Assembly: GCF_900143005.1 (NCBI RefSeq)
Contig: NZ_FRCS01000007.1
Coordinates: forward strand, 372,001-436,000
Source: Cryptosporangium aurantiacum
GTDB lineage: Bacteria > Actinomycetota > Actinomycetes > Mycobacteriales > Cryptosporangiaceae
Length of the DNA: 64,000 bases
Direction of reading: 5' to 3'
The notes beneath the pieces are model-generated. The model was not told where the DNA came from. It searched no databases and saw only the letters and a program-made list of their open reading frames with translations. A program made the position numbers and the translations under genes. This document shows, in pieces, positions 23,365 to 31,723 of this stretch; positions within the stretch are counted from its first letter, which is position 1; each line of letters opens with the position of its first letter.

Positions 23365-24591
23365 GTGAACTTCGATCCGTACGACAACCCGCTGCAGGAC
23401 GACCCGTATCCGGTCTACCGGGAGATGCGGCAGGAGCGCCCGCTCTACCACAACGCCGAGCACGACTTCTGGGTGCTCACCCGCCACGCCGACGTCAGCG
23501 CCGCGTTCCGCACGGATCGGGCGTACAGCAACGCGATGGGCGTCACGCTCGACAAGAGCGCCTGGGGCCCGCACGCGAGCTCGGTCATGTCGTTCCTGGC
23601 CACCGACCCGCCCGAGCAGACCCGGCTGCGCAAGCTCGTGTCCCGGAGCTTCACCCCGCGCCGGGTCGCCGAACTGGAGCCGCAGATCCAGCGGATCACC
23701 GACCACTACCTCGACCGCCTGTTGGCCGAGGCGGCTCCCGGCGACCGGACGTCGTTCGACTGGATCGGTGACTTCGCGGCCAAGGTCCCGATGGACGTGA
23801 TCAGCGAGATGCTCGGCGTCCCGGAAGCCGACCGGGTCGAGGTGCGTCGCCTCGCCGACCTGCTGGTCCAGCGCGAGGACGGGCTGCGGGACGTGCCACC
23901 GGCCGGCCTCGAGGCCGGGCTGACGCTGATGGAGTACTACCGGGAGCACGTGGCCGAGCGGCACCGACGCCCCACCGCGGACCTGACGTCGGCGCTGATC
24001 GCCCAGCCGTCCGACATGGCACCGCCCTCCGAGGGGGAGCGGATGACCGACAACGAGGTCGTCGCGTTCCTGTTCCTCATGGTCGTGGCCGGCAACGAGA
24101 CGACGACCAAGCTGCTCGGCAACGCCGTCTACCAGCTCACCGCGAACCCGGAGCAGCGCGATCAGGTGTTCGCCGACCCGGCGCTGATCCCGGCGTGGAT
24201 CGAGGAGACGCTGCGCTTCGACACCTCCACCCAGCTGCTGGCCAGGCACCTGGTCGAGGACGTCACGCTGCACGGCGTCACCGCTCCGGCCGGTTCCCAG
24301 GTGCTGCTCGCGCTCGGCTCGGCCGGCCGGGACGACGCGGTGTTCACCGCGCCGGACACGTTCGACGTCACCCGGCCGAAGGAAGAGCTCAGCCGGCACC
24401 TCAGCTTCGGCGGCGGGCGGCACTACTGCCTCGGCGCCAACCTCGCGCGGCTGGAAGCGAACGTCGTGCTGCGCGAGGTGGTCCGGCGGTTCCGCACGAT
24501 CGAGGTGGACCACGACCGCTGCGTCCGCTTCTACTCCGCGAACGTGCGCGGCTTCGGATACCTCCCGGTCACCGCCGAAGTGCGCGGATGA
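23365..24591 (+). CDS. Cytochrome P450
   Basis: A 408-residue P450: I-helix AGNETTT near 241, ExxR in IEETLRF near 280, heme loop FGGGRHYCLG with Cys near 354. I start it at GTG 23365, 8 bases after GGGAGG, giving NFDPYDNPLQDDPYPVYREM, a normal P450 N-terminus. It is only distantly similar to the P450 at 12997, so the two probably act on different positions or intermediates. Its stop overlaps the next gene by 4 bp. No redox partner is encoded nearby. Confidence 0.93.
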   Translation: MNFDPYDNPLQDDPYPVYREMRQERPLYHNAEHDFWVLTRHADVSAAFRTDRAYSNAMGVTLDKSAWGPHASSVMSFLATDPPEQTRLRKLVSRSFTPRRVAELEPQIQRITDHYLDRLLAEAAPGDRTSFDWIGDFAAKVPMDVISEMLGVPEADRVEVRRLADLLVQREDGLRDVPPAGLEAGLTLMEYYREHVAERHRRPTADLTSALIAQPSDMAPPSEGERMTDNEVVAFLFLMVVAGNETTTKLLGNAVYQLTANPEQRDQVFADPALIPAWIEETLRFDTSTQLLARHLVEDVTLHGVTAPAGSQVLLALGSAGRDDAVFTAPDTFDVTRPKEELSRHLSFGGGRHYCLGANLARLEANVVLREVVRRFRTIEVDHDRCVRFYSANVRGFGYLPVTAEVRG

Positions 24592-25436
24592 CGGGGCCGG
24601 TGGGGTTCGTCGGGCTGGGCGCGATCGGCGCGCCGATGGCGCGGCGGCTACTGGAGTGGCCGGGCGGGCTGCACGTGTACGACGTCGCACCGAAGCCGCT
24701 CGCCGAGTTCGCGCGGGCCGGCGCGACGGTGGCCGCGAGCGTGGCCGATCTCGCGGCCGCGGCAAGCGTCGTCTGCGTGATGGTGCGCGACGACGAGCAG
24801 GTGCGGGACGTCCTCGACGAGATTCTCGGATCGGTAGCCGACGGGCTCGTCGTCGCGATCCACTCGACGGTCGCTCCGGACACCCCGGCGCAGCTCGCGA
24901 AGCGGGCCGCGGAGCGCGGCGTCACGGTGATCGACGCGCCGGTCAGCGGGAGCACGATCGGCGCGGCCGCGGGCACGCTGGCGATCATGGTCGGCGGCTC
25001 CGCCGAGGGTTTCGCCGCCGCCGAGCCGGTCCTGGCCACGATGGGCACGAGGGTGGTACACGCCGGGCCGATCGGCGCCGGGACCCGGATGAAGCTGGCC
25101 CGCAACCTGGTGCACTTCGTCTCGTTCACTGCGGTCGCCGAGGCCCAGCGCCTGGCCGAAGCGGCCGGGATCGACCTGGTCGACCTCGGTGCGGTGGTGA
25201 GGCACACCGACGCGATCACCGGCGGGCCCGGCGCGATCATGCACCGCGACTCGACCGCGCAGCTCCTGCCGGGTGATCCCTGGACCGGGATCTTCGAGCA
25301 CGTCCGGACGCTCGGCGAGAAGGACCTCGGGCTCGCCGTCGAGCTGGCCGACAGCCTCGGGGTCGAGACGCCGCTCGCCCGGTACGCACTCACCCACCTC
25401 GGCCGCGCGCTGAGCCTCCCGGAGGACACCCCATGA
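24588..25436 (+). CDS. NAD(P)-dependent beta-hydroxyacid dehydrogenase (3-hydroxyisobutyrate dehydrogenase family)
   Basis: A 282-residue enzyme. FVGLGAIGAPMARRLL (about 6-21) binds the dinucleotide. DAPVSGSTIGAAAGTLAIM (about 114-132) is the substrate-binding signature. The catalytic Lys lies in MKLARN near 165. It is a soluble dehydrogenase for beta-hydroxy acids or related semialdehydes. It is translationally coupled to the P450 before it and the CMD protein after it, placing it in the same route. Confidence 0.86.
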   Translation: MTGPVGFVGLGAIGAPMARRLLEWPGGLHVYDVAPKPLAEFARAGATVAASVADLAAAASVVCVMVRDDEQVRDVLDEILGSVADGLVVAIHSTVAPDTPAQLAKRAAERGVTVIDAPVSGSTIGAAAGTLAIMVGGSAEGFAAAEPVLATMGTRVVHAGPIGAGTRMKLARNLVHFVSFTAVAEAQRLAEAAGIDLVDLGAVVRHTDAITGGPGAIMHRDSTAQLLPGDPWTGIFEHVRTLGEKDLGLAVELADSLGVETPLARYALTHLGRALSLPEDTP

Positions 25437-25795
25437 CCGAGCCGTCCGACGAGTTACGCCGCCGCGGCCTGGAACGGATGGCCGAGGTCTACGGCTTCGA
25501 GTTCCAGGACGGCGCGGGCGACTTCTGGCGGTACACCACCGACCACCTGTTCGCCGACATCTGGAACCGGCCGGGCCTGAGCACCCGCGACCGCCGGCTG
25601 ATGATCATCGGGCTGCTCGCGGCGACCGGCACGATCGACGTGCTCGGGATCCAGCTCCCGGCCGCGTACAAGAACGGCGAACTCGACGAGGACGAGCTGC
25701 GGGAGATCGTGATCTTCCTCAGCCACTACGTCGGCTGGCCGACCGGAGCCAAGCTGAACACGCTGGTCGAGGAGGTCATCGGCAGGGGACGCTGA
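25433..25795 (+). CDS. Carboxymuconolactone decarboxylase (CMD)-family protein
   Basis: A 120-residue all-helical protein. LSTRDRRLMIIGLLAA and LREIVIFLSHYVGWPTGAK match the CMD family, including the HxxGWP stretch. It has no cysteines, so it is not an AhpD-type peroxidase and resembles PcaC-like members, which decarboxylate or isomerise lactones in aromatic catabolism. The reaction here is unknown. It overlaps the dehydrogenase gene by 4 bp and ends the rightward catabolic operon. Confidence 0.83.
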   Translation: MTEPSDELRRRGLERMAEVYGFEFQDGAGDFWRYTTDHLFADIWNRPGLSTRDRRLMIIGLLAATGTIDVLGIQLPAAYKNGELDEDELREIVIFLSHYVGWPTGAKLNTLVEEVIGRGR

Positions 25796-25802
25796 GCGCG
25801 CT

Positions 25803-25833
25803 TGCAGCGTCGGAACGTAGACTGCAGCGACGG
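25803..25833. promoter_or_regulatory. Direct repeat upstream of a TetR gene
   Basis: TGCAGCGTCGG (25803-25813) and TGCAGCGACGG (25823-25833) are direct repeats 20 bp apart, two helical turns, just before the TetR gene at 25858. This is a possible regulator-binding or promoter element. Confidence 0.25.
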
Positions 25834-25857
25834 CTTCGAGGTGAGGGGACCGACGGG

Positions 25858-26487
25858 ATGACAGACGGGCTCTGGCCCGCGGCCGGCCTGGCGGAGAAGG
25901 CGGGCCCCTCCGACGGTGACACGGCCGAGCGACTGCTCGACGCGACCGAACGTCTGGTGAAGCAGATCGGCATCGGCAAGACCAGCATGGCCGACGTCGC
26001 GCGCGCGGCCAACGTCTCCCGCGGCACGCTCTACCGGTACTTCGACTCCCGGGAAGCGCTGCTCGACGCGCTCTCGCAGCGCACCACCGACCGCTTCTTC
26101 GCCGACGCCGGCGCGGCGATGGACGCCAGCCCGACGCTCGCCGAGCAGGTCGGGAAGTTCTCCGAGACGATGATCCGGGCGCTGCACCCCGGCCCGGACC
26201 AGTTCGGCAACAGCCGGACCGCGATGATCCGGATGCTGATGACCCAGAGCCCGCACGCGCTGCGCCGGACGTCGAAGTTCCTCCGGCCCTACCTGCAGGC
26301 CGCGCTGGGTCGGGGCGAGGTTCGGGCGGATCTCGACGTTCAGGACGCCAGCGAGTGGCTCGCGCGCATGCTGCTGTCGTTCACGGTGTTCCAGACCTCG
26401 GTCGCGTTCGAGGCCGACGATCCGCAGTCGGTCAGTTCGTTCGTGCAGCGGTATGCCGTCCATGGTCTGACCGGAGACGGTTCCTGA
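25858..26487 (+). CDS. TetR-family regulator
   Basis: A 209-residue TetR protein with the helix-turn-helix at about 40-86 (TSMADVARAANVSRGTLYRYFDSRE region) and a helical effector domain. It lies 62 bp after the CMD gene on the same strand and could be cotranscribed or have its own promoter. It is one candidate for the factor that reads the GAACnnGTTC boxes in this region, but no sequence feature proves that. Confidence 0.87.
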   Translation: MTDGLWPAAGLAEKAGPSDGDTAERLLDATERLVKQIGIGKTSMADVARAANVSRGTLYRYFDSREALLDALSQRTTDRFFADAGAAMDASPTLAEQVGKFSETMIRALHPGPDQFGNSRTAMIRMLMTQSPHALRRTSKFLRPYLQAALGRGEVRADLDVQDASEWLARMLLSFTVFQTSVAFEADDPQSVSSFVQRYAVHGLTGDGS

Positions 26488-26520
26488 TCAGCTTCCCGCT
26501 CGCGGTGCCCGGCCCCGCGA

Positions 26521-26549
26521 TTGACCAGGTTGGCCCGGCTAACTAAAGT
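26521..26549 (+). promoter_or_regulatory. Candidate promoter of the second TetR gene
   Basis: TTGACC (26521-26526) and TAAAGT (26544-26549) are separated by 17 bp. Transcription would begin only a few bases before ATG 26560, implying a nearly leaderless mRNA, consistent with the lack of a Shine-Dalgarno sequence. Confidence 0.4.
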
Positions 26550-26559
26550 CCGGATCGCG

Positions 26560-27162
26560 ATGACGGCGGAGACAGAGGGCGGGGCCGGCGGTGTGCCGCT
26601 GGACGGTCTGCCGCCCTGGCAGCTGGCCCGGCGGGAACGCATCATCGACGCCGCACTCGCCGTGCTCCGGCAGCAGGAGTACGAGCGCATCCAGATCCGT
26701 GACGTCGCGGAGGCCGCCGACGTCGCCAGGGCCACGCTGTACCGCTACTTCGCGTCCAAAGACCATCTCTACGCCTGCGTCCTGCAGAAGTGGTCGGCGC
26801 TCGACCGTCCGGACCCGGCGCTGCGGCAGGCCACCGCGGAGGACCGCGTCCGAACCTGGATCCACCGGCTGATCCGGGCGTTCGAGCGCGAGCCTTCGTT
26901 CTTCCGGGCGTCGCTGGCGCTGCAGCACAGCGCGGATCCGGAGGCGAAGCGGATCCTCGGCGAGATGGCCGTGGGGTCGGTGGCGCGGCTCACCCAGCAC
27001 CTGGCGGTGCTGGGGCCCGACCGTGCCGCCGACGCCGCCGACATCCTGTTCTCGATCGTCAACTGGGGCTCGATGCGGGCGATCTTCCACGGCGGCGAGA
27101 TGACGAAGGTCCACCGGCTCGCCGACCGGTTCATCGATTCGCTCGCGCCCGAGCTCCGGTAG
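26560..27162 (+). CDS. TetR-family regulator
   Basis: A 200-residue TetR protein. The helix-turn-helix is at about 30-76 (IQIRDVAEAADVARATLYRYFASKD region). I start it at ATG 26560 because an upstream TTG lies on the -35 hexamer of a plausible promoter. Its 3' end overlaps the convergent hydrolase gene by 32 bp. It is the second of two adjacent TetR genes; their helix-turn-helix regions are similar but the effector domains differ, so they probably sense different ligands. Confidence 0.85.
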   Translation: MTAETEGGAGGVPLDGLPPWQLARRERIIDAALAVLRQQEYERIQIRDVAEAADVARATLYRYFASKDHLYACVLQKWSALDRPDPALRQATAEDRVRTWIHRLIRAFEREPSFFRASLALQHSADPEAKRILGEMAVGSVARLTQHLAVLGPDRAADAADILFSIVNWGSMRAIFHGGEMTKVHRLADRFIDSLAPELR

Positions 27163-28066
27163 TCGTCAGCACGCGGCGGAGGAACGCCGCCTGGTGCGCC
27201 ACTGCGGGCTCGTGCCACGGTTTGCCCGGCTGGGTGTCGAAGTGGTCGCAGGGATAGTGCCGGACCTCGGCGCGGCCGCGGAACGCGGCCTTGGCCGCGG
27301 AGTGCGGTGGTGCGCTGCGGTCAAAATCGGCGATCTGGACCAGCCAGGGCGCACGGAGCCCACGGATCGCGCGTGCCGGCCGGTACCCCGGGCCCAGCTC
27401 GGTGACGATCGTCGCGGCGAGTTCGTTGCGCCAGGTCGGGCCCGCGATCGCGTGGTAGTCCTCGTAGTAACCGGGCAGGCTGAGCGCCGCGACCTCGCCC
27501 GGTCGCCCGACCACCGGGATCATCGGCGGACGGCGTCCGGCCAGCGCACCCAGGCTTCCGGCGATCCCGAGCGCGGACGCCCGCGCGATCGCCGGCAGCG
27601 GGACGCTGCGGACCGCATGGCGTCCGGCTGCGAACCCGTCCACCAGCGGAACCATCGAGACGACCGCGGCGACGTCGGCCCGGCCCGCGGCCGCACGCAG
27701 CACGGTGCCGCCCGACAGCGACTCGCCCCAGAGCACCAGGCGCGACGCGTCGACGCCGGGCAGTGCGGCCGCCGTGCGCATCGCGGAGCGGTAGTCCTCC
27801 AGCTGGGCGTCGACGCTGACCGTCTGCCGCGGTTCGCCGCCGCTCGCGCCGAAACCGCGGTAGTCGAACACGAGGACGTCCAGGCCGGCGGCCGACAGCC
27901 CCAGCGCGAACGCCTCCAGCCCGGAGTCCTTCGTGCCGGCCAGCCCGTGCGCCATCACGGCGATCGGGCGGCCCGCGTCGGTGGCCAGGCTGTCGTCGGC
28001 GGCGGCGAAGTGCCAGGCGTCGCAGTCGTCGGTACCGGAGCGGAACCGGATCGTGGCGTGGGTCAT
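27131..28066 (-). CDS. Alpha/beta hydrolase
   Basis: A 311-residue serine hydrolase. VMAHGLAGTKDS near 38 is the oxyanion segment, LWGESLSGG near 115 the nucleophile elbow with Ser, ADFDRSAP near 245 the acid Asp, and CDHFDTQP near 283 the catalytic His. The fold matches X-Pro dipeptidyl-peptidase/esterase-like hydrolases. A lactone or ester hydrolase next to a flavin monooxygenase fits cleavage of a Baeyer-Villiger product, which is inference. Its ATG overlaps the TetR stop by 4 bp. Confidence 0.85.
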   Translation of the reverse strand: MTHATIRFRSGTDDCDAWHFAAADDSLATDAGRPIAVMAHGLAGTKDSGLEAFALGLSAAGLDVLVFDYRGFGASGGEPRQTVSVDAQLEDYRSAMRTAAALPGVDASRLVLWGESLSGGTVLRAAAGRADVAAVVSMVPLVDGFAAGRHAVRSVPLPAIARASALGIAGSLGALAGRRPPMIPVVGRPGEVAALSLPGYYEDYHAIAGPTWRNELAATIVTELGPGYRPARAIRGLRAPWLVQIADFDRSAPPHSAAKAAFRGRAEVRHYPCDHFDTQPGKPWHEPAVAHQAAFLRRVLTTTGARARANR

Positions 28067-28713
28067 GTCGAGCTCCGATGCTCGTCGGCGGCGGTGCCGT
28101 AGATGGTCCGGAGCCAGACGGTGGCCAGCGCACCGGCGCGCTGCTCCGGTTCCAGCGGGTCGCCGTCCGACAACTGCTCCAGCGCCCGGTCGTTGAGTTC
28201 GAGGAGGACGGTGGCGAGCGCGCGGCTGTCCGGCCCCGGTGGGGCGACGCCTGCCGCGCGCTCGGCGTCGATCATCGTGGAGAGCGGGGCGACGAACGAC
28301 GCGCGGAAGTCGTCCCAGAGGCCCTGGACGGCCGGGCTGCGGCGGCGGGCGTCGACCATCGCCCGGAACAGGTGGCGGTGGGATCGCCAGGACGTCAGCA
28401 GCGCGGCGATCACCCGCTCGACGCGTTCCCGCGGAGTGCCGTCGCCGGTGACCAGATCGTCGGTGGCGGCCAGCACCTCCTGGCACATCTCGGCGCTCAG
28501 CGCCGCCGCGGACGCGGCCTTGTTCTCGAAGTAGAAGTAGAACGCCGAGCGGGTGACTCCGGCGCGCGCCGCGACGTCGGCGATGCTGATCTCGTCGAAC
28601 GTCTGCTCCCGGAGCAGGTCGTCCAGCGCGTGCAGGAGCGCGGCCCGGCGTTGGTCGCTGCGCTGCGGTGTGCGGCGGTCGAGGAGCTTGTCGCCGTCGG
28701 GTGCCGCCGCCAC
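28063..28713 (-). CDS. TetR-family regulator
   Basis: A 216-residue regulator with the helix-turn-helix at about 40-86 (ISIADVAARAGVTRSAFYFYFENKA region; the FYFYFENK ending is typical of TetR proteins controlling oxidoreductases). It is sandwiched between the flavin monooxygenase and hydrolase genes, with a one-base gap on one side and a 4-bp overlap on the other. It is therefore cotranscribed and probably autoregulates the operon. The GTG at 28713 fits this spacing. Confidence 0.85.
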   Translation of the reverse strand: MAAAPDGDKLLDRRTPQRSDQRRAALLHALDDLLREQTFDEISIADVAARAGVTRSAFYFYFENKAASAAALSAEMCQEVLAATDDLVTGDGTPRERVERVIAALLTSWRSHRHLFRAMVDARRRSPAVQGLWDDFRASFVAPLSTMIDAERAAGVAPPGPDSRALATVLLELNDRALEQLSDGDPLEPEQRAGALATVWLRTIYGTAADEHRSST

Positions 28714-28714
28714 G

Positions 28715-30055
28715 TCAGGCCGCCGCTCGGGCCCGACGCAGGCCCCGCGGGATCTCCCGGGTACGCAAGTCGTGTTCGTAGAGGAAGTAGTCGACCTGCT
28801 GGGTGTGGCGCGGCCGGTTGACGACGTGCCCGAGGTACTTCTTTTCGTCGGCGGTGATAACACGTTCCATCTCGGCGTCGGCCGGCGGCAGGTAGTGCCC
28901 GGTGGCGTACGCGGCGACCAGCCGGGACTGACACTCGACGAACGGGAACAGCGTCGGAATCGCCTGCGCCAGCCCCACGAACGCGAGGTTCGGGATCCCC
29001 GGCTTGAGGATCCGCTTGAACAGGCGGATCCGGTTGCCGGGAGCGGACAGGAACCCGGGGTCGAAGAACGGGAACGTGATGTTGTAGCCGGTGGCGTAGA
29101 CGATCACGTCGAATTCGTCGCTGGTGCCGTCCACGAAGTGCACGGTCGAGCCGTCGAGCCGCTCGACGTTTCCCTTCGGGATCACGTCGCCGGAACCCAG
29201 CCGCAGCGGGAGCTCCACCGACTGGGTCGGGTGGGCCTCGAACAGCTTGTGATCCGGCGCCGGCAGGCCCCACAGCTCGGGCCGCCCGGCGAGCACCGGG
29301 CCGAGCGCCTGGACGGCTTTGCGCTGCCAGGACGCCGGGAGGTAGGGCGAGGTGCGGAGGAACCGGTCACCGGGGCGCCCGGCGATGTACTTCGGCACGA
29401 TCCACGCGCCGGACCGGGTCGAGAGCGTGACCCGGTTCTGCAGTGCCTTCGACGAGAGCTCGACCGTGATGTCCGCGGCGCTGTTGCCGATCCCCACCAC
29501 GAGGATCCGCTTGCCCTGCAGGTCCAGCGGCGTCTGCGGGTCGACGTAGTGGTGGGAGTGCAGGATCCGCCCGTCGAACTCGCCCGGGAAGTCCGGGTAC
29601 CGGGGATCCCAATGGTGCCCGTTCGCGACGACCAGGAAGTCGAACTCCCGCGTCTCACCGGCGGTCGTGCGCAGCCGCCAGCCACCACCCTCGCGGGGTT
29701 GCGCGTGCTCGACCCCGGTGCGGAACTCGATCCGGTCGCACAGCCCGAACGCCTCGGCGTAGGAATCGAGGTACGCCTTGATCTCGGTGTGGTGCGGGAA
29801 GTCCGGGTAGGACCCCGGCATCGGGAAGTCCTTGAACGACAGCTGGTACTTCGAGGTGTCGATGTGCAGCGAGCGGTAGGCGCTGCTGTGCCCGTTCGGG
29901 TTGCCGAACGCCCAGTTCCCGCCGATCCGGTCGGACGACTCGAAACAGGTGTAGGGCACTCCGTAGTCGCCGAGCATCTTGCCTGCGGTGAGGCCGCTGA
30001 TTCCGGCGCCGATGACCGCGGTGCTGAGGCCGCTCGGGTTTTGGGGTCCGCTCAT
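28715..30055 (-). CDS. Flavin-containing monooxygenase
   Basis: A 446-residue FMO-type enzyme. FAD site VIGAGISGLTAG is near 14-25 and NADPH site VGIGNSAADI near 191-200. The FMO fingerprint FDGRILHSHHY is near 163-173; Baeyer-Villiger enzymes have FxGxxxHTxxWP instead. ATGYN is near 324. FMOs oxygenate soft heteroatoms or ketones with NADPH and O2. I start at ATG 30055, with GGGAGA 5-6 bases upstream. It is the first gene of a three-gene operon divergent from two SDRs, with a KstR-like palindrome between. Confidence 0.9.
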   Translation of the reverse strand: MSGPQNPSGLSTAVIGAGISGLTAGKMLGDYGVPYTCFESSDRIGGNWAFGNPNGHSSAYRSLHIDTSKYQLSFKDFPMPGSYPDFPHHTEIKAYLDSYAEAFGLCDRIEFRTGVEHAQPREGGGWRLRTTAGETREFDFLVVANGHHWDPRYPDFPGEFDGRILHSHHYVDPQTPLDLQGKRILVVGIGNSAADITVELSSKALQNRVTLSTRSGAWIVPKYIAGRPGDRFLRTSPYLPASWQRKAVQALGPVLAGRPELWGLPAPDHKLFEAHPTQSVELPLRLGSGDVIPKGNVERLDGSTVHFVDGTSDEFDVIVYATGYNITFPFFDPGFLSAPGNRIRLFKRILKPGIPNLAFVGLAQAIPTLFPFVECQSRLVAAYATGHYLPPADAEMERVITADEKKYLGHVVNRPRHTQQVDYFLYEHDLRTREIPRGLRRARAAA

Positions 30056-30093
30056 GGTTTCTCCCAAGGCTGGACAGCCTGCTCCGCAGACAC

Positions 30094-30107
30094 TAGAACG
30101 TGTTCTG
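30094..30107. promoter_or_regulatory. KstR-like palindrome, site 1
   Basis: TAGAACGTGTTCTG matches TnnAACnnGTTnnA at seven of eight fixed positions and has 5-bp inverted arms AGAAC/GTTCT. It is 39 bp from both divergent starts (30055 and 30146), midway in the intergenic region, so one factor could control both operons. Confidence 0.5.
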
Positions 30108-30145
30108 ACACGGGTCAACGGTTGCTGACGTCAGTGAGGACCAGC

Positions 30146-30910
30146 GTGGACGAACACAGGAACGCCGTTGTCATCGGAGGCGCGTCGGGCATCGGCCGGG
30201 CGATCGCCGCCGCGTTCGCGGCGAACGGCTACCGGGTGGTGGTCGCCGACCGCAACGCCGCCCAGGCCGCCGACGTCGCCGCGGAACTCGGGCCGCCGCA
30301 CACGAGCGCGGAGGCCGACGTGACGGTCGAGGCGTCGGTCGAGGCGCTGTTCGCGCAGACGCCGGACCCACTGGACGCGGTCGTCAACTGCGCGGGCATC
30401 AGCGCGTTCGCGCCGATCGTCGACCACGACGCCGACCAGTTCCGCGCGGTCGTCGACACGTGCCTGACCGGCGGGTTCCTCGTCCTCAAGCACGCCGGAC
30501 GCCGCCTGCGCCCTGGCGGTGCCGCGGTGTCGTTGTCGTCGCTGAACGCGCGGCAGCCAGCCGCGGCGCTGTCGGCGTACTGCGCGGCCAAGGCCGGGCT
30601 GTCGATGCTCACCCAGGTCGCGGCGCTGGAATGGGGCGAGCGCGGCGTGCGGGTCAACGCGATCGCGCCCGGCCTCGTGCTGACGCCGCTGACCGAGCCC
30701 GCGCTGGGCGTCCCCGGCGTCGTCGAGGACTACGTGGAGAACACGCCGCTGGGCCGGCCGGGCACCGTCGAGGAGATCGCGGCGGCCGCACTCTTCCTGT
30801 GCTCGGACCAGGCCGCGTGGATCACCGGCGAGGTGCTCGACATCAACGGCGGCGCCCACCTGAAGCGTTACCCCGACGTCCTCGGGCACGTCACGAAGGC
30901 GTTCGGGTGA
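30146..30910 (+). CDS. SDR-family oxidoreductase
   Basis: A 254-residue classical SDR: IGGASGIGRAIAAAF (about 10-24), NCAGIS near 82, serine in SLSSLNA near 134, and YCAAK as the Tyr-Lys pair near 148-152. It ends after VLDINGG with a short extra tail. I chose GTG 30146, preceded by GAGGA. It is the first gene of a two-gene rightward operon divergent from the flavin monooxygenase. It probably interconverts the alcohol and ketone related to that enzyme's substrate. Confidence 0.88.
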   Translation: MDEHRNAVVIGGASGIGRAIAAAFAANGYRVVVADRNAAQAADVAAELGPPHTSAEADVTVEASVEALFAQTPDPLDAVVNCAGISAFAPIVDHDADQFRAVVDTCLTGGFLVLKHAGRRLRPGGAAVSLSSLNARQPAAALSAYCAAKAGLSMLTQVAALEWGERGVRVNAIAPGLVLTPLTEPALGVPGVVEDYVENTPLGRPGTVEEIAAAALFLCSDQAAWITGEVLDINGGAHLKRYPDVLGHVTKAFG

Positions 30911-31719
30911 CGGAGGTGCGGTTCGACGGCAAGACCGCCCTCGTCACGGGTGGCGGCTCCGGCATCGGTGCCGCGCTGTGCCGGGCCCTGGCGGCGGCCG
31001 GGGCCGTGGTCGTCTGCACCGACCTTGATGGCGACGCCGCGTCGCGCGTCGCCGCCGACCTGCCGGGCGCCCGCGCGGCCCGCCTCGACGTCACTGATGC
31101 GGACGCCGTCCAGCGCGCCGTCGAGGAGGTCGAATGCCCGGACCTGCTGTTCAACAACGCCGGCATCGTGTTCGGCGGCGAGACGACCGACCTCACGCCC
31201 GACCAGTGGAACCAGATCATCGACGTCAACGTGCGCGGCGTCGTGCACGGCATCTCCGCGGCCTATCCGCGGATGGTCGCCCGCGGTTCCGGGCACATCA
31301 TCAACGTCGCCTCGCTCGCCGGCCTGCTCCCGTCCGGGCTGCTGACCAGCTACGTCATGACCAAGCACGCGATCGTCGGCCTGTCGCTGGCGCTGCGCTC
31401 CGAGGCGGCCGCGCACGGCGTCGGCGTGACCGTCGTCTGCCCCGGCGCGGTCGACACTCCGATCCTCGACAAGGGCTCGGTGGGGCGCATCGTCGCCCGC
31501 GACCTGTTCTTGCAGGGTAGTCAGAAGCCGTACGACGTCGACCGCTTGGCCGGCGAGGTACTGCGCGCGGTCGCGGCCGACCGGGCGATGGTCGTGACGC
31601 CACGGAGCGGCCGGATGGCATGGCGGTTCGGCCGCGCCGCCCCGTTGATGCTCAATCGCGCCGCCACCCGCTTCGTCGCCCAACAACGCGCCCGCGCCGC
31701 CCGCCGGTCACCGAGGTGA
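30907..31719 (+). CDS. SDR-family oxidoreductase with extended C-terminus
   Basis: A 270-residue SDR: TGGGSGIGAALCRAL near 13-27, FNNAGIV near 83, serine in INVASLAG near 137, YVMTK near 150-154. PGAVDTPI is the usual substrate-loop start. The tail beyond residue 235 is Arg/Ala-rich and lacks the common VDGG ending, so this is the divergent or atypical SDR subgroup. GTG 30907 overlaps the previous stop by 4 bp. It faces the NUDIX gene tail to tail with a 4-bp gap. Confidence 0.88.
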   Translation: MTEVRFDGKTALVTGGGSGIGAALCRALAAAGAVVVCTDLDGDAASRVAADLPGARAARLDVTDADAVQRAVEEVECPDLLFNNAGIVFGGETTDLTPDQWNQIIDVNVRGVVHGISAAYPRMVARGSGHIINVASLAGLLPSGLLTSYVMTKHAIVGLSLALRSEAAAHGVGVTVVCPGAVDTPILDKGSVGRIVARDLFLQGSQKPYDVDRLAGEVLRAVAADRAMVVTPRSGRMAWRFGRAAPLMLNRAATRFVAQQRARAARRSPR

Positions 31720-31723
31720 TCGG

